In this document: one piece after another, positions 47,901 to 58,317 of the stretch | Position numbering within the stretch: the first letter of the stretch is position 1 | Layout of the letters: the number at the start of each line of letters is the position of its first letter | Assembly (NCBI GenBank): GCA_018873245.2 | Contig: JAEMBT020000001.1 | Location: 1,736,001-1,800,000, forward strand | Direction: 5' to 3' | Source: Archegozetes longisetosus | Taxonomy: Eukaryota > Arthropoda > Arachnida > Sarcoptiformes > Trhypochthoniidae | DNA length: 64,000 nt | Notes under the pieces: model-generated | Database searches by the model: none | What the model saw: only the letters and a program-made list of their open reading frames with translations | What the model was told of the DNA's origin: nothing | Translations under genes and position numbers: made by a program

Positions 47901-50900
47901 GTTAATCTCACGATAATAATATTTTTTGTCATTTTTTCATTTGTAATTATCTTATCTAATAGATTAGGAATTAATATAAGCTTCTAATCTCATTAATCAC
48001 CTCAACCAATATTAAACAAAATCTATTAATACATCTAAAATTACAATCAAATTAGATTAAAACTAGTGGACAAAACACTAATCGAAAATAAGAACAACTG
48101 TTTTAAAGATGATTAGAAAGAAGGGAAAGTAATCAAATTAGTTAAGACTATCGGAGAGTCGAGTGAGATGCAGGTTGGCAAACAAAATGGAATAGATCCT
48201 CATTTGGCAGTATTTACTTTAAAAGTGTCAACATCAACTTCTAATATTAGTCTCTTTTATTTCTCAACAAACTTTACAATCACTTATGTAATAACTTTAT
48301 TATACGTTTACAATTACTCTACAACTATTTGACAACAACTTGACAATTGCCACAGAATGCTTATTATGATCTAGCAAGTTTCCAACTATTTTCAATCCAA
48401 TCCCCAATAAAATGTTTTCCTCCCATTATTTTATACAAATCTTATAAATGAACATATTGTAGGTTTGTTTGCTATGATTTGAACAGTTTCGAGTACTACT
48501 CGTGGATGTGTTGATCAACTCTGATTAAACAGCAACTGAGAAGTATATAAATAGTATAAATATGAAGGTTTGTCGATTCAATTTGAATAAAAGTCTAACT
48601 AAGTACATTTTAATACAGATACTAATCTTTGACGAAATATTTGCTTTAGACATAAAAATTAGATGAGAATAATGAGCTTTTTATTACAGCCATTATTATC
48701 TATTTTAATAACTGAAACAGACAAACCAGATAAGAGTAGTATTTGGGTGGAGGTATTCTACAGCTTTCTCTTCAAATCAATTACTCCAATATCTGAAAAT
48801 TCATTTTACCATTACTTCAACTTAATCCAATCACAACCAAACTTGACCTAAACTTTTTTAGACTTCAGACTCTAACTATTAGCTGTTATGAGGTTCGAGT
48901 CTATTCAAATATTTATTATACGTAAAGCATTAGCAAATGTATTATATTTTCATAGCTATTGAACAATATTGAACAATATGGATGTAATGAGAGAATAGCA
49001 GTTTAATTTAGTTGAAACAGCATTGAGAACGAGAATCATTTGGATCAGTACAAGCGGGATAAGTGGTGACGGATTTTCTTATTTGATTTGTTTCCTTTGG
49101 TTAACTCTGTTTGATAGAGTTGCAAACGCTCAAATGCATTGGAGTGCAAATATACATAACGTTACATATTTTTATTTAAAAATAAAGACAGTCTCCCTTA
49201 TCAAACATTTGATACACTTTTATTTTATCAATTCTAATCGATACCTCTCTTCCCATAAAATCAATAGATTGGCATCTATTTTGCTAATGTTTCAATTAGT
49301 TGAGCAAATATAATCCAAAACAAATCAATTGAGTGAAAAATAAAGTTAATAAGAAATAAGTTAATAGGAGGTAAAGAAAAAAAACATTTATATTAAGCGG
49401 TAAACGAATGGAAGAAAAAGTTGACAACGCGTACTGTAATCTAAAAAATAATCACAAAGTGTCACATTTAGAGTAATGACAGTATAAAGAAAAACAATTA
49501 TAGAAATAATATAGATATGAAAATATCAGTTTTCTAGTTATCACTTATTGATGTGTTCGCAAACACTTCTTTGATAATTTGTACTAATACTGAAATTAAT
49601 AACTCAGTTAATACCTCCATATATACCGGTATTCATATTGAACTCAATCATTTCATTTGCATTTCTTTTCTAATCTATCTATTGATCATTTTCATCAATT
49701 TTCGCAATCAATTAAACATAATTGAAATTGAATGTAAATCAAATACTTTCTAAACAGTTATAAGTATTAGACATGTAAACAACAACATAATGGCTTACCT
49801 TCAAGACAAACAGTTCAACAAATAGTAATAGTTATGTATGAGCTCAAAATGAGCAAAAGTTGACACTTCAATCCAATAGATTAGAGATTTAAGAAATTCA
49901 ATTCAAATAACAATATTGTGTTGAACGGATTCATGTCTGCAATCTAATGTATATCTCTATAAGAAGAGGCTCTAACTCTCTGTAGCTTTTTTGAGGCGTT
50001 CCATACATAAGCACTTTTGCCCTGCGCTCTAAGACTTCTCAGCTCTTAATCGATTGCCAATAGACTGCTATACAGATACTACAGTTCTCTCTCTCCCTCG
50101 CGCTCTCTCTATCTCTCTCTACCTCCACTTCTATCTAAATCTATACACTCTATCCCTACCTCTTATTTGCAATTTTATCTGTTCGACAATTATTGAATGA
50201 CCAAAAATAGTGGCTCTATCTGAGCCGGTAGATCTGAGCCGGTAGATTAAAACCTGAGAGTAGAAAATGTTTGCAAATTCACCTCTGGTATTATAGGTTA
50301 CCATTATTCGACACTTTAAATAAAATAGCAAAGTTTGTTTGGCACTTATTTCGGTGAAAATACTTTGTTTTGTTTTGATTGTGCAATACTTTGCGTTCAA
50401 TATTGACTTGAATTAAATGACTATTTTTATAATTGTCGACAATGCATATGATTTTGTAAGTATTTAATTAATGTTTGATTGTTGAAAGGCTTAGCACTTA
50501 TGTGCAAGTACTTAAACTTCAAATTGTCTTATTGCCTAATGAAAAATAACTAAAAATAAAAACACATTCACTTAAATGCATTCAAATTGAAAATGAACAA
50601 AATTTCATATTGATTTTATTAATATAAACTTTGATAACTTTGAGCTACAATGAGTCGCAAAATACATATTAAAACGATAACAAGTAACTGAACTTATTTT
50701 TGATTCGTTGATATTACAAAACTCGTTGCTGTAGTAGTAAATGGTTTACCTTATGTCTCGCAAAGTGATTCTCGATCGAAAAGGCCAAATTCACATTTAT
50801 TAAGTTGAAAATAATCCAACCTTAACTCACTTCCGATCGCACTTCTTTCCAGCTTAGTTTGAGCTCAAAACTTTTTCATTCTAATATCAAGTTTAGGCAC

Positions 50901-51310
50901 TTTAATTTAAGACGAGATTATAATTATGTCCAACAGTTCATGTCAACATTAATCAAATATTGAATTTTCAAATGTTCAGAGAGAATAACGAGTTAACGAG
51001 TTGAATGAATTGAATCGATAATTGATCGTAAATTTATTCAAACGTTAGATATACGAATGGTACTTGATTCGTAATAGGATTTTTATTAATATAGAAGTTG
51101 ATCAAACTATCTCTATTGAGTTGAGCATTTCAAGTACTTATACCTGGATTTAGTTCTCTTCCCTTATATAACGCATTATCTCGTGTGTTACATAACTTTC
51201 TGATAAAAATCTTTTTTCTCTTGCTATATCAATAAATTATTTTTTGGTATGTTTACAACTACTCGAATCTAACTTATAATGTGAGACATAAATTAGGAAA
51301 ATAATGGTTT
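44963..51310. other. Gene-poor intergenic, downstream of the BMP gene
   Basis: AT-rich. A 34-codon ATG frame at 48562-48666 has a TATATAAATA just upstream and a hydrophobic run (YILIQILIFDEIFALDI), but no splice or family support. A CT-rich tract lies at 50084-50135 and a duplicated ATCTGAGCCGGTAG at 50217-50248. An AATAAA on the minus strand near 51084 could serve the BMP transcript. Confidence 0.4.
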
Positions 51311-54300
51311 TTAATGGCATCCACAGGACTTTACAACCATATTTTTATACTTTTTAAGAATAACATTTGAATTATCATCGAAATAGAGAACCATAATTGC
51401 AGATAACTTTGTTGGAGCACAACAAGGTTTAGGAACGTTATAAGGATTCATGAGATGAACCAATGTCTGAACAATCGCGTGATTCGTTGCATTCATGTGC
51501 GCATTGAGCGGAAAACTGCATTCGCCGTCACAGAAAAATGCTGCATAACCATCAGGAGCTATGATCCAATCCTTTAAATCAAATAAACATATATATTATA
51601 ACTTACATTATAGTTCTGTGCTTCAGTCTTATATCGTTTTTTTACTGCATCTATACTTCGAAAAAGTTCAATACATCTTATATAAAATCTAAATTTATAA
51701 CTATCCTAACTCTATAACTTTGTTTTTTGTCTTGTTTTAAATTGAAAATTTGCTTAATTGAAATGAAGATAGTAAATTGACGTGCTTGACATGCAGAAAT
51801 GATTTAAATTTGTTGAGGGAGAACATATATAGACTCGTGAGTAGAACTAGTAGTATAAAAATGTGATTTGTTAGCAAACGTAAAAACATAGGTTTGATGA
51901 GGAAGATAAGTTATAAATTTAGACATTAAAGTTATGTAGTGTAGGATCAATTGGCTGACCTGCCATCCGAGATCTCGAAAACTAACGTAAAGAGTTCTTT
52001 TCTGACAACTTCTTCCAGAAGCGTATCGATCGTGCGGATCTAGGAATATGAATATTATTAGACATATAGAAAGAGTGAATCGCTTTAAATTGCAAATTAG
52101 TCCACGAAAGCTTTGCATAAGTTGCAGATGCATACTTAAGTAAGGATTCCATTCGTCGTGATCGTAGAATGATACATCTGATCTTTGTCTTTTACGTGTC
52201 GATCTTATTCGACGAACGTTTCCATGAGATCTGCTCTTGAAAAATGCTATCATGAATGGCTGACGATCTTTGGATCCTTTTGTTCCAATAATGCCGATCT
52301 CATGCGGATCTATGTCTCGCTCTAATTACGTATTGAAAAAATTAATCACATATTTAATATTCATTGAGCTCAATTTTGATGAATTTTGTTTGAGTTTGTC
52401 TCTTATGAGCGAAGCGGAAGAAGTTGAATAAATATGTAAAAGTTTGAGGCAATAATTATGATGAGTGATCATTAAAAGTTGAGAACGAAAAAACTTGTTA
52501 GAATTAATCAGATTATTGATAAGAGCAAGTGGTTGGTTGGCTTCTTATTTTCATTGAAGCAAAATAAATATCTATATGAGTATCACTTTAAATATCTATA
52601 TAAGTGTAACTTTCAAGCTCAACAAAATCTACTTATGTATGACTTGAAAAACAAGCTCTATAGTCAATTTTAATATTAAAATATCATTTCACATCATGCG
52701 ATCATGCTAGTTATGCGTGCATCTAATTTATGAATCAAGTCACTAGAACTTAGACTTATATTGAAGACTACTTAATTAAGATATAAGCAAAACATCAGTA
52801 ACTAATCATTTCGTCTCTTCAATTATTGTTATTGAAGATCGTTAAAACCAGTATTTATTGCCCTTCCTTATATCTCGTTTCCGTGGTGTAGTGGTTATCA
52901 CGTGCGCCTCACACGCGCAAGGTCCCCGGTTCGATCCCGGGCGGAAACACATTTTCTTTTTCTAAGCTTCTACACTTTTTAAAACATTTTTTTAAACTTT
53001 ACTTTCTAAATAGAGAGTACGCTTTAGATTCTAACGAAAAGAGTGATCTAACTGGAACTTGCAAAAGGCTAATTACAACTAAAAGAACAAATTAAGAAAT
53101 ACTATGAAAATGATTCATACCTATTTGATCAGCTCGAATGCGCAAATATAATCCTAAATTTTGATGTGGAAAAGTAACCCAAGTGATGATAGGATCAGTT
53201 ACATTAAACATAATCCAACCCTCTTCGTTTGAAATATTTACAGAGTCCACGTAATTCAATACTTTGTCTCTAAAATTAGATTTTAACCATTATAAATGTT
53301 TCCATATCTCCATCTTATCAATAATTCTACAAAACCTTTCAGTTATTCTCTATTTCTTTTGGTTTCAAATCTCTCTTATCAGTAACTCTACTCATCCTAT
53401 CCCTTATTCTTTACTTGTTTTGGTTTCAACTAAAGCAATAACTTTGAAAGAGTAAATAATATTTAGTAAATATTATTTGTTTATCTTCTCTATAAGTTTG
53501 AATGTGAAAACTGAACTTTTATATAACTTGGTTTATTAATGTTCTTCTTGTGAGTGTCAGATGGCTTGCAATAGTATATAAAGCTAACAAGTACTCAAAG
53601 TTCAGCTTACACTCAAAAACTTAACAATTATTGATAGTAACCAGAAGTGATCTGTTCTCCTCACATGTTTTCCATCAGACCTTAATATCAGGGGATATTA
53701 ACAAACTTAGAGTATTCAATATAGCAATAAAAGCAAATCTAAAATCAAATTTGGTAACAAATTGACGAGCAGGGGAGGTAGATTGAAATGGGAATCACCT
53801 ATTCTTTGTTGCTATCGAGGATTATCAAGTCTCAAACCGTATACTTGACAGTAATCGAGTGGTTATATAGGAAATATGCAGAAATTATGTAAATAAAAAA
53901 AGTGAACCCCAACAGAAACAGAAGCACTTACTCGGGATCGTCTCCTTGAGAAAGAAAATATAGGGTCAAATGATAGGTCAGGTTTGATGGCAGAGTACTA
54001 TGGGAGAAGTCACGAAACAGACGCAACTCTGCGTCCATTATCTTTTCTTCTGGAGAAACTTCACTCACATCGAACCAAAAACGTTTATCTTTGTCATGTC
54101 TCAGATGAGGTGCTTTGTGATGAACTATTGATTTAAAATTAATCCTATCGTTAAGTCATATGATTTATTTTATATATGGTCTAAAACTTACTTTGATTAA
54201 CGAAACTCATAATAATGTCAGAATCATTGATAGCATGAAGACTATTATTGCTTAAAACTTCTCCCTCAATAACTACAGGCCCGAGAGCTTCATTGATTTT

Positions 54301-54790
54301 CAAATTACCACTTTCTTCGTCGAGGAATGACTTATACAAATCGATTAGGTATTTTGGCGCTGAATTTTCTGTTCCTAAACATTATGAAAACATTAGATAA
54401 CAAAGCATTATTGATATGTCAAAGACTAAAGTCTCTTTTTGGGGGAGCTGAAGGAGTAGCTGAAGGAATAGTTGAAGGAATGGTCAGAGAAATAGTTAGA
54501 GAAATCACTAAAGAAGCTTACGATAGAAGTAATAAAGAAAAAGTAAACAAGTGACATGACTTACCATGAGTTTTAGGTTTGGGTCTGTGATGAAGTCCCA
54601 ATAGACTTAGTATTTCCTGTTGCATTTCTTTACGTTCGCGTGACGGCAAATACTTGTAAGCAATAGTTTGATCCAACTTATTGTCAGCATAAAATAAAAT
54701 TGGGGACGACATCAATGCTAATGAATAGTAATCATGTACGCATAATAAGTGAAGTGAGACAAACGCGATGATGGCTTTGGTAGAAGCCAT
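51311..54790 (-). CDS. gbb: BMP5/6/7/8-type (Gbb/60A-like) TGF-beta ligand
   Basis: Seven exons, all in phase, 425 aa: 54565-54790 (ATG 54790), 54192-54374, 53932-54124, 53121-53269, 52136-52321, 51960-52039 and 51311-51571 (stop). A secreted homodimeric ligand for BMP type I/II receptors. It has a signal peptide, then a prodomain with family blocks [26 protein letters not shown] and IIMSFVNQ. The furin-type site is RSTRKR. The mature domain includes [40 protein letters not shown] and the ending CGCH. All seven cystine-knot Cys are present: SCQ, FFC, GEC, the CC pair, SCGC. The WQDW and NATNHAIVQ blocks place it in the 60A/BMP7 group and not with Dpp/BMP2-4. Upstream in-frame codons lack an ATG, so 54790 is the start. 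One intron holds a MITE, another a tRNA gene on the opposite strand. Confidence 0.95.
52877..52949 (+). tRNA. tRNA-Val-CAC: tRNA-Val (anticodon CAC)
   Basis: A 73-nt cloverleaf with acceptor stem GTTTCCG / CGGAAAC, D-arm TGGTGTAGTGGTTATCA, and anticodon stem-loop GCGCCTCACACGCGC reading CAC. The T-arm has GGTTCGATCC, and the discriminator base is A. The A and B box promoter elements are internal, and a run of T (ATTTTCTTTTTC) follows as the RNA polymerase III stop. There is no intron. It sits inside the intron between BMP exons 4 and 5, on the opposite strand. Confidence 0.97.
53608..53841 (+). mobile_element. MITE family copy F, complete, in a BMP intron
   Basis: Left end TACACTCAAAAACTTAACAA then TTATTGATAGTAACC; right end GTTGCTATCGAGGATTATCA then AGTCTCAAACCGTA. 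Its body matches copy B. It lies between BMP exons 3 and 4 in antisense orientation to the gene, and the flanking exons are intact. Confidence 0.8.
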
Positions 54791-55800
54791 GATGTTTGTC
54801 TTTACTATTTGCGAATCGTTTCGCACTTCCAAAAAACCAGTTTTTAAGTACCAACTCTCCAGACTTTTCAATCCTCCAATACTGCTATGGACTGTTCCAG
54901 TAATGCTAGTTTTGAAATACCTTTAGAACTGCCTTTTCCTATGTATAACATCTTAACAGGTGTGCATCTCTCTATTATAGCCCTCTTCACGAATCAGTCT
55001 TACTCTTATGAAGGTGAAAGTCGTCTTATGCACAATCATCTTACAACTACTTAACCCATCAACACTTCATGTTTTATTATAAAAAAAATGAAGATATAAA
55101 CTAATAAATGTTCATGTCGTTTTCGTTCTAATTCAACCTGTTATGTAGATGTTTTCGTAGCAAAATTCACTAAGTTCATACTTTCAATAACAACAATTAT
55201 TACTCATTACTACTTTATTCAAGCAAAACTAATCAGTTTTGAAACTTTGAAAAAGTTTCTGATTATGAGTTATACGAAACAAGTGAAACCTTTTTGCAGC
55301 TATGCAAAATGATTAAATGAAAATATTTCAATTATAAACATTACAGTTGAACTATTAAAGTGGTGCTATTCAAAGAGCAAATTATATTATTCTCTGCTCA
55401 ATCTCGTTACTTAACACGAACGTGTCAAATCTATTTTCAAGTTCTAATTTTTAAGTTTCTTCTCTTTTAAGCTGAAAATTTGATCTGATAGTTATCTCCC
55501 AAGGCTAAGCTTAAGCCTGTCCATTAGGAATGCATCAAATAAGCAGCAATTAATAATTTAATCGAATTTTTCATGCAGATAAGAAAAAAATAATCAAGTT
55601 AAGTCTGATTATAATCTTATAATAATTTAATTAAGTTACTTGAAAATCATAGCTTATTGATTGTGTTTTTCATCCGTGGTTATATAAATCAAGAACAATA
55701 TAAGTGACATAATACACAAAATAATTCTATTAATTAGAGATAACTAATGGAGCACTTATACAGCACTGTATCTCACAAAAGTACAAACTTATTTCAGTGC
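54791..55800. other. Intergenic between the BMP start and the archease 3' end
   Basis: Holds the BMP promoter by position and the 3' end of archease transcripts. No gene is seen. Confidence 0.5.
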
Positions 55801-55805
55801 TTTTG

Positions 55806-55811
55806 TTTATT
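55806..55811 (-). terminator. Polyadenylation signal of archease (AATAAA)
   Basis: AATAAA on the minus strand, about 115 bp past the archease stop. Confidence 0.5.
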
Positions 55812-55926
55812 TCTTGCTTTCTATCACAATAATAATTTGCTTTTATAGTAAAAATATTAATTCAATTTAGAGTTCTGTTCAATTCAATTAAATATTTAAA
55901 ATAAAATTTGACAAGTTTTCATTGAA

Positions 55927-56911
55927 TTATATATCAATTATGACATAAACTTCACTTCTGCCTTCATTCTCGTGTATTTGCATATTTGAATAAGTAATTG
56001 CTTTCACTTCTGTTCCCTATCACAAAATAATTTGAATCATTAAATTAATAAAATGCTTGAAAATAAACTCAAATTAAGCGATTGTATTACCTGTGGATGT
56101 TTGTCTAAATCAAATGTTTCGCCATAACCTCTCGCTTTTATCCTATTATTTTGTCTGTCAAACTCCAAGATCTTCACTTTCTATGAACGGAAACAGATTT
56201 TTATTTACTTTTATAGCGAGATTCAAGTCAACCAGAACCAGTTCAATTTGTACCAGTTCAATTTGTCAAATATTAAAGTTATGAAAGTTTGAAAAACTTA
56301 GAAATTTTAATTATAAAACTCGTACTCTTGCTATGAAAAAAGGTTCGGCACAAAATCCAAACAAAAACTCATCTAAAAATTGGTAAAACAAAGAATACAA
56401 GTCTTCAGCTTCTACTTCAATATCATATGTTGTAATGATGTCTACGGTTTCAATTTCAGTCATATACCCAAACATAGCGACAGCGGTTTGTTCGAACGCT
56501 TCTTCCAAACAATTACCCCCTAATTAATGAATGGTTTTCAGCAATCAATGGTTAACATATGAAATGTTTTGATCGTAAAAATTGTTTGAGAAGTTAATGA
56601 AAACATACAGGCATGGATTCTGTCAATTAAATTAAAATACAATATTAAAGCAAATTATAATATTAACGATTAACTGATGACTTACTGAACGTCTGCCGTG
56701 TGATCCAAATCTAATACATTAATAAATTGAAATTAATATTTTCTTCTACTTAACATAAACATTGTTAACATCAATATTGTTAACATCAATTTTCGTAACT
56801 TTATTACTATAAGTGACTTTTTCTCTCTTTTAACTCACATTCATATTTGACTTCTGGTATACTTTTGTCTTCAGCTGATAACTCCAGTGGATTATCACCG
56901 CCTTCATCCAT
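55927..56911 (-). CDS. ZBTB8OS: Archease, tRNA-ligase (RTCB) activating factor
   Basis: Six exons in phase, 160 aa: 56839-56911 (ATG 56911), 56686-56710 (25 nt), 56609-56619 (11 nt), 56326-56519, 56091-56180 and 55927-56016 (stop). Archease promotes guanylylation and turnover of the RTCB ligase in tRNA splicing and XBP1-type mRNA splicing. The protein matches animal archease end to end: KYEYLDHTADVQIHAWG across the two microexons, then EEAFEQTAVAMFGYMTEIE, FLDEFLFGF, GYGETFDLDKHPQGTEVKAI, and the terminal VIIDI. The Asp of LDHTADV and the C-terminal Asp, both associated with metal binding in the family, are present. Without the 11-nt exon the frame and the IHA residues would be lost, which supports it. 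The human protein is 167 residues. It lies downstream of the ING gene on the same strand, with a 473-bp gap. Confidence 0.94.
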
Positions 56912-57384
56912 TTATTACTTAATAATTATTAAACAAGATTTCTCTTAATTTATAGTTTGTTTAAAGCTATGTAAATAATAATAAACATACACACATGCAA
57001 TCCTGATCAAACTCACCCTTAAAGGTTCAAAACAAGTGTTAACAATAGATGTCACTCTTGTCTTCTCTTATCAATAGAGTAAAGCTTATAAACTTTTAAC
57101 TTGTCTTTAATACACTTTATTTTATATAAAAATAAGATTAAAATATCGATCGATATACAAATAAAATAAAGTTCATTCAAAAGATTAGTTTTACCTAAAA
57201 GTTTTTATTTAGAAAGCTTTTAATTAAGTTTTAATATAACCACGATATAATAAGTTAAATATCAATACAATTAGTTTCGCTAACTACTGTGTAATTTAAA
57301 ATCTAAATTGTTTTCAGTGTTAATCTTGATTAAAAATAATGAATTAACTAGCTTATGACTTGAATTAACTCGATCATCAAATAT

Positions 57385-58317
57385 TTATTTGAAACAATTG
57401 GAACAAAACCATTTGCCTGAGGGTTTACTGCGAATATTTACACATCCGAAATGAAACCACTGAATAAAACAGTTATTGTTATCGCATTTAATCATTTCTC
57501 CAAACGATACTTCTTTGCAAAAACAATAAACGCGCTCATTAGGATTCGGTTTAGATTCCCCTTTCGGTTCCACCCATTCCATCAATTGACTGCTCTTCCT
57601 AATTAATTGTTTGCCGCCTTCAGCATTATCTTCATCATTACATTCCCTTTCAATGACTTCTTTCTTATTGACTCGTCCTCTTATTCCAGTGAACACAAAG
57701 TTGTCAGAATTGAATCGATTGTTTTGAATCGGTTTTGTTCGACGACTTCTTCTGCTCGTAATGTTCGTCTGCAAACTGTTCATCAATTTGTGATAACTAT
57801 TAGTTTCAACTGCCTTCTTTATCTTACTTCTTCTTATAATTGCTTTCATTTTGTTTGTTTTAAGCAGTTTTCGGTTATTGAAATTTGTTTTCCGATCTCT
57901 TTTAAGAGTTAGCCCTTTCTTATGTCTATTACTAATATTTTCATTATTATCAGCTTTTTTATTATTAATATTTTTGTGACATATCTTTTCGTAATTATTT
58001 AAATGAATCAGTTTTTGATCCAATAATTTGATGTAATGATTGATTTGTTGTTCGCAATGAATGGCTAACTCTCTCTTATCTCCTGAATATGAGTTGACCT
58101 TATCATACAATTGACTAATTTGTGAAAATCTGTCATTCTTTTGTTTTTGTTCGAAATGGTTCACTTGTTCTAAGTACTGTTCGCTCTTTTTCTCTATTGT
58201 TTCTATTATTGTTTGACATCTTTTATCCAAATCTGAAATCAAATTGAGATTTCTTTTTAAATGACACGCAAATAATTGTAAACTTTCTAAATATTGATCC
58301 AAATACGATAACTCCAT
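57385..58317 (-). CDS. ING-family PHD-finger protein (ING4/5-like), intronless
   Basis: A single 310-codon frame with ATG at 58317. The N-terminal ING dimerisation domain, residues 1 to about 105, starts YLDQYLESLQLFACHLKRN and includes YSGDKRELA. A basic linker follows. The C-terminal PHD finger (about 262-310) begins VYCFCKEVSFGEMIKCDNNN and continues WFHFGCV to CSNC, giving the full Cys4-His-Cys3 set. The Tyr, Met and Trp of the H3K4me3 pocket are conserved. ING proteins are nuclear subunits of HAT or HDAC complexes that read H3K4me3. ING4/5 are nearest by the N terminus, but the protein is longer (human ING4 is 249) and diverged. The finger ends at the last residue, with no polybasic tail. 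AATAAA overlaps the stop codon. The missing introns suggest an expressed retrocopy, though the frame is intact. Confidence 0.9.
   Translation of the reverse strand: MELSYLDQYLESLQLFACHLKRNLNLISDLDKRCQTIIETIEKKSEQYLEQVNHFEQKQKNDRFSQISQLYDKVNSYSGDKRELAIHCEQQINHYIKLLDQKLIHLNNYEKICHKNINNKKADNNENISNRHKKGLTLKRDRKTNFNNRKLLKTNKMKAIIRRSKIKKAVETNSYHKLMNSLQTNITSRRSRRTKPIQNNRFNSDNFVFTGIRGRVNKKEVIERECNDEDNAEGGKQLIRKSSQLMEWVEPKGESKPNPNERVYCFCKEVSFGEMIKCDNNNCFIQWFHFGCVNIRSKPSGKWFCSNCFK

Noticed and set aside
54791..54871. N-terminal extension of the BMP ligand upstream of 54790
   Set aside because: The extra codons begin with TTG and precede a proper ATG followed by a signal peptide.
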